Assembly (NCBI GenBank): GCA_038230775.1
Contig: JBBRMQ010000049.1
Span: forward strand, 1-21,428
Source of the DNA: JBBRMQ01 sp038230775
GTDB lineage: Bacteria > Acidobacteriota > Thermoanaerobaculia > Gp7-AA8
Length of the DNA stretch: 21,428 nucleotides
Direction: 5' to 3'
Position numbers and translations under genes: made by a program
Notes under the pieces: generated by a model
Told to the model about the DNA's origin: nothing
The model's input: only the letters and a program-made list of their open reading frames with translations
The model's database searches: none
Part shown: positions 15,389 through 21,428 of the stretch, in pieces
How positions within the stretch are numbered: the first letter of the stretch is position 1
Layout of the letters: the number at the start of each line of letters is the position of its first letter

Positions 15389-16518
15389 CCGCGCATCGTC
15401 TCCGGATCGACCCCGACGCTCGCACACCACTGGCGGTACGCGATCGGCGAGATCTCCGACGGCTTGATCTCGCTGCGGCCGCCCCAGAACACATTGGTGT
15501 AGGACACCGGAATGCCGATCGATTCCAGGTACACATCGATCGCGCGCTTGTGCTCGAGCACCAGCGGCTTCTCGGTCCCGTGTGCGACGGCCATGATGTT
15601 GACGTCGTGAAACTCCGGGCCACCTTCGCGCCAGTAGCAATGCGTGAGGATGTGGAAGCGTCCGATCTCTCGCCCAGCCTCGATCTCGCGTCCGCGCGGC
15701 ACGGCCCAATGGAACAGCGCGTTGAATCGCGTGACGCGCTCGCCGGTCGCCAGCGGCTTCACGTGCTCGAGAAACGTGGAGAACCTGCCGATCACGCCGC
15801 GCCGGTTCAAATCCTCGGCGACGCGGAAGAATTCGTCGAGCGGCACACCCGCTTCGGCCGCCCGCGCACGCCAGAGGTCGCGCATCAACTCCTCAGCGGT
15901 GAACTCCCGCTTGAGGGCGGTGAGGACCTGCCACTCGGCGTCGGTGAGCTCCACCTTCTCCGTATCTTTCGCCACCGCGAGCTCCTCGGACTTGCTTCCC
16001 GGGGCGATCTCTTTTCGCCGCACATGCCCGACGCCGAGGGCGAAGATGCGGTTCGCGGGCATGACGCGGAAGTGTTCGGCGCCGGTCAGGCGGCCTAACA
16101 CTCCGCAATGCTTCGCGATCGAGAAACCCTGCGGCACCTTCACCGTGGTCCAGAGTCGGTAGTTCGACCCGGGGGATGCGGCGTCGGTCGAACGCGTCAC
16201 CACGTGACCGGAGAACGGATCCTGCTGGAACATGAAGTCGAATGCGGACTCCAGCTTATCGGCCGGAAACTGCCACGCCACCAGCGCCCCTTCCGCCAGA
16301 TTGGTCGCCATCAGCGTCTGCCGGATCCTGCGGATCGTTCCCCCGCGGAGCATGGCCGCCAGCCGCTCCAGAACCGTCTCCAGTTCCACCCCCGAACGCT
16401 CGGCGATCTCCCCGATCGGGTCGCGCACGAAACCGGCGATCCGATCTTCGGAGATCGACAGGATGCGTGCGTTCACCGGGTCGGTATGGGCAACGGGCGT
16501 CTCGGACAGCGTGGGCAT
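15385..16518 (-). CDS. Two-domain Lrp/AsnC-fold protein, siroheme decarboxylase (AhbA/AhbB, NirD/NirL)-like
   Basis: This 377-residue protein repeats one architecture twice: a winged helix, then an AsnC ligand domain (about 10-180 and 187-365). GGTIRRIRQTLMATNLAEGA in the first half and GVIGRFSTFLEHVKPLA in the second are equivalent, as are ALVAWQF and NALFHWAV. LTHCYWREGGPEFHDVN, with H293, matches the HCY-x-R region of siroheme decarboxylases and NirD/L proteins, which convert siroheme to didecarboxysiroheme. AhbA and AhbB are usually separate 150-180-residue proteins, so this is a fused form. No other heme gene is near. A transcriptional regulator is the alternative, but a fused pair with this motif makes it less likely. 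Confidence 0.65.
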   Translation of the reverse strand: MPTLSETPVAHTDPVNARILSISEDRIAGFVRDPIGEIAERSGVELETVLERLAAMLRGGTIRRIRQTLMATNLAEGALVAWQFPADKLESAFDFMFQQDPFSGHVVTRSTDAASPGSNYRLWTTVKVPQGFSIAKHCGVLGRLTGAEHFRVMPANRIFALGVGHVRRKEIAPGSKSEELAVAKDTEKVELTDAEWQVLTALKREFTAEELMRDLWRARAAEAGVPLDEFFRVAEDLNRRGVIGRFSTFLEHVKPLATGERVTRFNALFHWAVPRGREIEAGREIGRFHILTHCYWREGGPEFHDVNIMAVAHGTEKPLVLEHKRAIDVYLESIGIPVSYTNVFWGGRSEIKPSEISPIAYRQWCASVGVDPETMRG

Positions 16519-16639
16519 CGTTGGAAGATAACAAAAAAGCGCTCCGCGGCCACTCCGGCACTATGATGCGGCTGGACGAAGGACCGGGCGCGCGCCCATC
16601 CGAAACCGGGCCTCCCTCTCCGCGACCCTTGAGGAACGC

Positions 16640-17152
16640 ATGCCGTCACGGATCTTCGCCGCCCTGCGGACCGCAGTGATCGGTCCAGTGTTCGTGGCCC
16701 TCTGGACCTACTTCCTTCCGCGCTGGGTGGTGGGCGCCGCCGCCTTCGAGGACCCGCGGCCGCTGGGATGGGTGGTGGTGGCGGCGGGCGCCGCGATCAT
16801 CATCCCCTGCTTTTCCGTCTTCGCCTGGGTGGGGAGAGGCACGCCCTTTCCGCTCGATCCACCGAAGCGGCTGGTGATCCGCGGGCCGTATCGCTTCGTG
16901 CGCAACCCGATGTACGAGGGGATGGCCTTGATTCTGTTGGGGGAGGCGATGGTCTTTCCTCACCTCGTGCGCCTGATGCTGATCACGGCTGCCTGCGGCG
17001 CGGTGCTGGTGGCTTTGTTGGTGATGGGGTACGAAGAGCCTGCGTTGCGGCAGAGTTTTGGGGCGGATTACGAGAAGTACTGTCGCCATGTCCGGCGCTG
17101 GATTCCGCGACTGCGGCCGTTTGACAACCCCGCGAACGCTGCCTTACAGTGA
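16640..17152 (+). CDS. Isoprenylcysteine carboxyl methyltransferase-like membrane protein
   Basis: This 170-residue integral membrane protein belongs to the ICMT/PEMT-like methyltransferase group. Helices are likely at about 7-32, 42-65 and 95-128. The family motif RGPYRFVRNPMYEGM lies at about 83-97, and the C-terminal part YEEPALRQSFGADYEKYCR, followed by RRWIPR, holds the conserved SAM-binding Glu and Arg positions. GAGGA precedes the ATG. The bacterial substrate is unknown. The gene ends five bases before the SAM-responsive riboswitch of metH. In the 121-base gap to the divergent siroheme-decarboxylase-like gene I see only a TATGAT box at 16562-16567 as a weak -10 candidate. Confidence 0.82.
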   Translation: MPSRIFAALRTAVIGPVFVALWTYFLPRWVVGAAAFEDPRPLGWVVVAAGAAIIIPCFSVFAWVGRGTPFPLDPPKRLVIRGPYRFVRNPMYEGMALILLGEAMVFPHLVRLMLITAACGAVLVALLVMGYEEPALRQSFGADYEKYCRHVRRWIPRLRPFDNPANAALQ

Positions 17153-17157
17153 CCGTC

Positions 17158-17215
17158 ACCTGGAGTGATTTGAGGGGCCGCTTGCAACCAGGTTAAAAAA
17201 AGCTAAAGAGCCGGC
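17158..17215 (+). promoter_or_regulatory. SAM-II-type riboswitch upstream of metH
   Basis: P1 is a perfect 6-bp pairing of ACCTGG (17158-17163) with CCAGGT (17188-17193). The loop contains TGATTT and the conserved CCGCTTGCA. An A-rich joint (17195-17201) is followed by GCTAAAGAGCCGG, whose 3' end can pair back to the GGCCG of the loop to make the H-type pseudoknot. These are the conserved SAM-II elements. SAM-II aptamers bind S-adenosylmethionine and usually repress methionine genes, which fits its place before metH. The call rests on manual motif matching. Confidence 0.85.
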
Positions 17216-17237
17216 ATGAGTTCGCAACTTGCGACGG

Positions 17238-17257
17238 CCCCGCACATTCCGGCGGGG
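17238..17257 (+). promoter_or_regulatory. Hairpin covering the metH ribosome binding site
   Basis: CCCCGC (17238-17243) pairs with GCGGGG (17252-17257) around an 8-base loop, 11 bases before the metH ATG. The 3' arm is the only purine-rich candidate Shine-Dalgarno. A second small hairpin (17222-17234) precedes it. This suggests translational control as the output of the riboswitch. The pyrimidine-rich TTCTCTATTTC that follows is too weak for a confident terminator call. Confidence 0.5.
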
Positions 17258-17268
17258 TTCTCTATTTC

Positions 17269-20937
<3,669 letters not shown>

Positions 20938-20985
20938 CGGTTGACGGTTGAGAGAGTTTGTGACCAGTTGCCGGTTGAGAGCGTT

Positions 20986-21075
20986 GTCATCCCGAGCGTA
21001 GCGAGGGACCGGTGTGGGTCGGGTGGCTCGTCGAACCGCCCACCCACACCGGTCCCTCGCTACGCTCGGGATGAC
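20986..21075. repeat. Perfect palindromic element, copy B
   Basis: Arms 20986-21019 and 21042-21075 are perfect reverse complements of 34 bases. Inside them GGGTGG and CCGCCC extend the hairpin, leaving a loop of about nine bases. Outer arms GTTGCCGGT (20967-20975) and ACCGGCAAC (21084-21092) add a further nested pair. It shares its core with the element at 4547-4641 and again lies between convergent genes. Likely a dispersed hairpin element and possible bidirectional terminator. Confidence 0.9.
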
Positions 21076-21106
21076 ATGAGAAGACCGGCAACCGGCTACA
21101 GTAGAT

Positions 21107-21428
21107 CTACTCCGTCCCGTTCGGATGCACCTGCTGCACCACGACCGTCTGGAACCTGCCCGCTGCTGAATCGAACTGGGCGATCGCGCGAATCGTAACC
21201 GGCCCATTCGCACCGCTGATCGTCGAGTACTGCACGTTGGCCTGTCCCCACATCTCAAAGGCCAGCGTCGCACCGACGTCGATCACCTGATCGTAAGCCT
21301 GCGACATCGGTTGCAGGTTGTACGCGCCGTCGCCTTGAGAAACGAGATCGATGCGCTTGAGCTGGAGCGGAGTCATCGTCGTATTGTGGATGGTCAACCG
21401 GTACTGAACCGGGATGCCGCCCGTCACG
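21107..21428 (-). CDS. Unrecognised protein, C-terminal part only
   Basis: The frame is open to the window edge, so the true start is probably outside; about 106 residues are visible. They alternate hydrophobic and polar residues, suggesting a beta-sandwich domain (YRLTIHNTTMTPLQLKRIDL, later GPVTIRAIAQFDSAAG). The HNTTMTPLQLKRI phrase is typical of surface or periplasmic Ig-like domains of the form 'interaction with unequal partners', but I recognise no family and propose no function. No cysteine or catalytic motif is visible. The stop (TAG, 21107-21109) lies within a 10-bp palindrome at 21101-21110. It converges on metH. Confidence 0.6.
   Translation of the reverse strand, partial: VTGGIPVQYRLTIHNTTMTPLQLKRIDLVSQGDGAYNLQPMSQAYDQVIDVGATLAFEMWGQANVQYSTISGANGPVTIRAIAQFDSAAGRFQTVVVQQVHPNGTE

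Noticed and set aside
15389..15709. Upstream extension of the GT-C-like membrane gene
   Set aside because: The extension lies wholly inside the siroheme-decarboxylase-like gene in another frame and is arginine-rich; the GTG at 15388 gives a GTGA overlap and a sensible first helix.
17238..17264. Classical rho-independent terminator in the metH leader
   Set aside because: The stem is only 6 bp and is followed by a mixed pyrimidine tract rather than a T-run; covering the ribosome binding site is more likely.
17158..17268. Cobalamin riboswitch before metH
   Set aside because: The leader is only about 110 bases and has no B12-box-like sequence; the SAM-II elements explain it better.

Overview
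The window is a GC-rich bacterial chromosome segment, tightly packed, with many 4-bp or longer stop/start overlaps. It looks like an Acidobacteriota-type genome. That assignment is an inference from the very large cytoplasmic TPR protein placed after rplS-rnhB, from dispersed hairpin elements lying between genes, and from overall gene style. No 16S rRNA or other decisive marker is present. No tRNA, rRNA, CRISPR array, transposase or phage gene was seen.

Layout. (1) 9-3976, plus strand: rplS, rnhB and a 982-residue TPR protein. (2) 4028-4498, plus: a small DUF1772-type membrane protein. (3) 4662-6343, minus: truA-thiL, overlapping by ATGA. (4) 6485-6805, plus: a DUF971 protein. (5) 6863-9087, minus: arcA-arcC (arginine deiminase, carbamate kinase), overlapping by GTGA. 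(6) 9134-12911, and perhaps to 13819, plus: a compact five-gene cluster. It encodes a DUF2064 nucleotidyl/glycosyltransferase-like protein, an AhpD/CMD-like protein, an FAD/NAD(P) oxidoreductase, a radical SAM enzyme with a Cys-rich C-terminus, and a metallophosphoesterase-fold protein lacking most metal ligands. A secreted TPR protein follows. (7) 13823-16518, minus: a two-domain Lrp/AsnC-fold protein of the siroheme decarboxylase type, overlapping a GT-C-like membrane protein. (8) 16640-20937, plus: an ICMT-like membrane methyltransferase, then a SAM-II-type riboswitch and full-length metH. (9) 21107-21428, minus: the 3' part of an unrecognised gene.

The best candidate for an undescribed system is region 6. 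Three of its junctions overlap, which implies co-translation, and its members look like a small-molecule modification pathway. DUF2064 (TIGR04282) and the small CMD protein resemble families that annotation resources name after arsenosugar biosynthesis. No ArsM methyltransferase or recognisable ArsS is in view, and the radical SAM and phosphoesterase-like proteins are different. The product is therefore unknown.

A second theme is hairpin DNA. Near-perfect palindromic elements sit in three of the four convergent gene junctions. One of them, with 33-bp perfect arms, supplies the last codons and the stop of both flanking genes.
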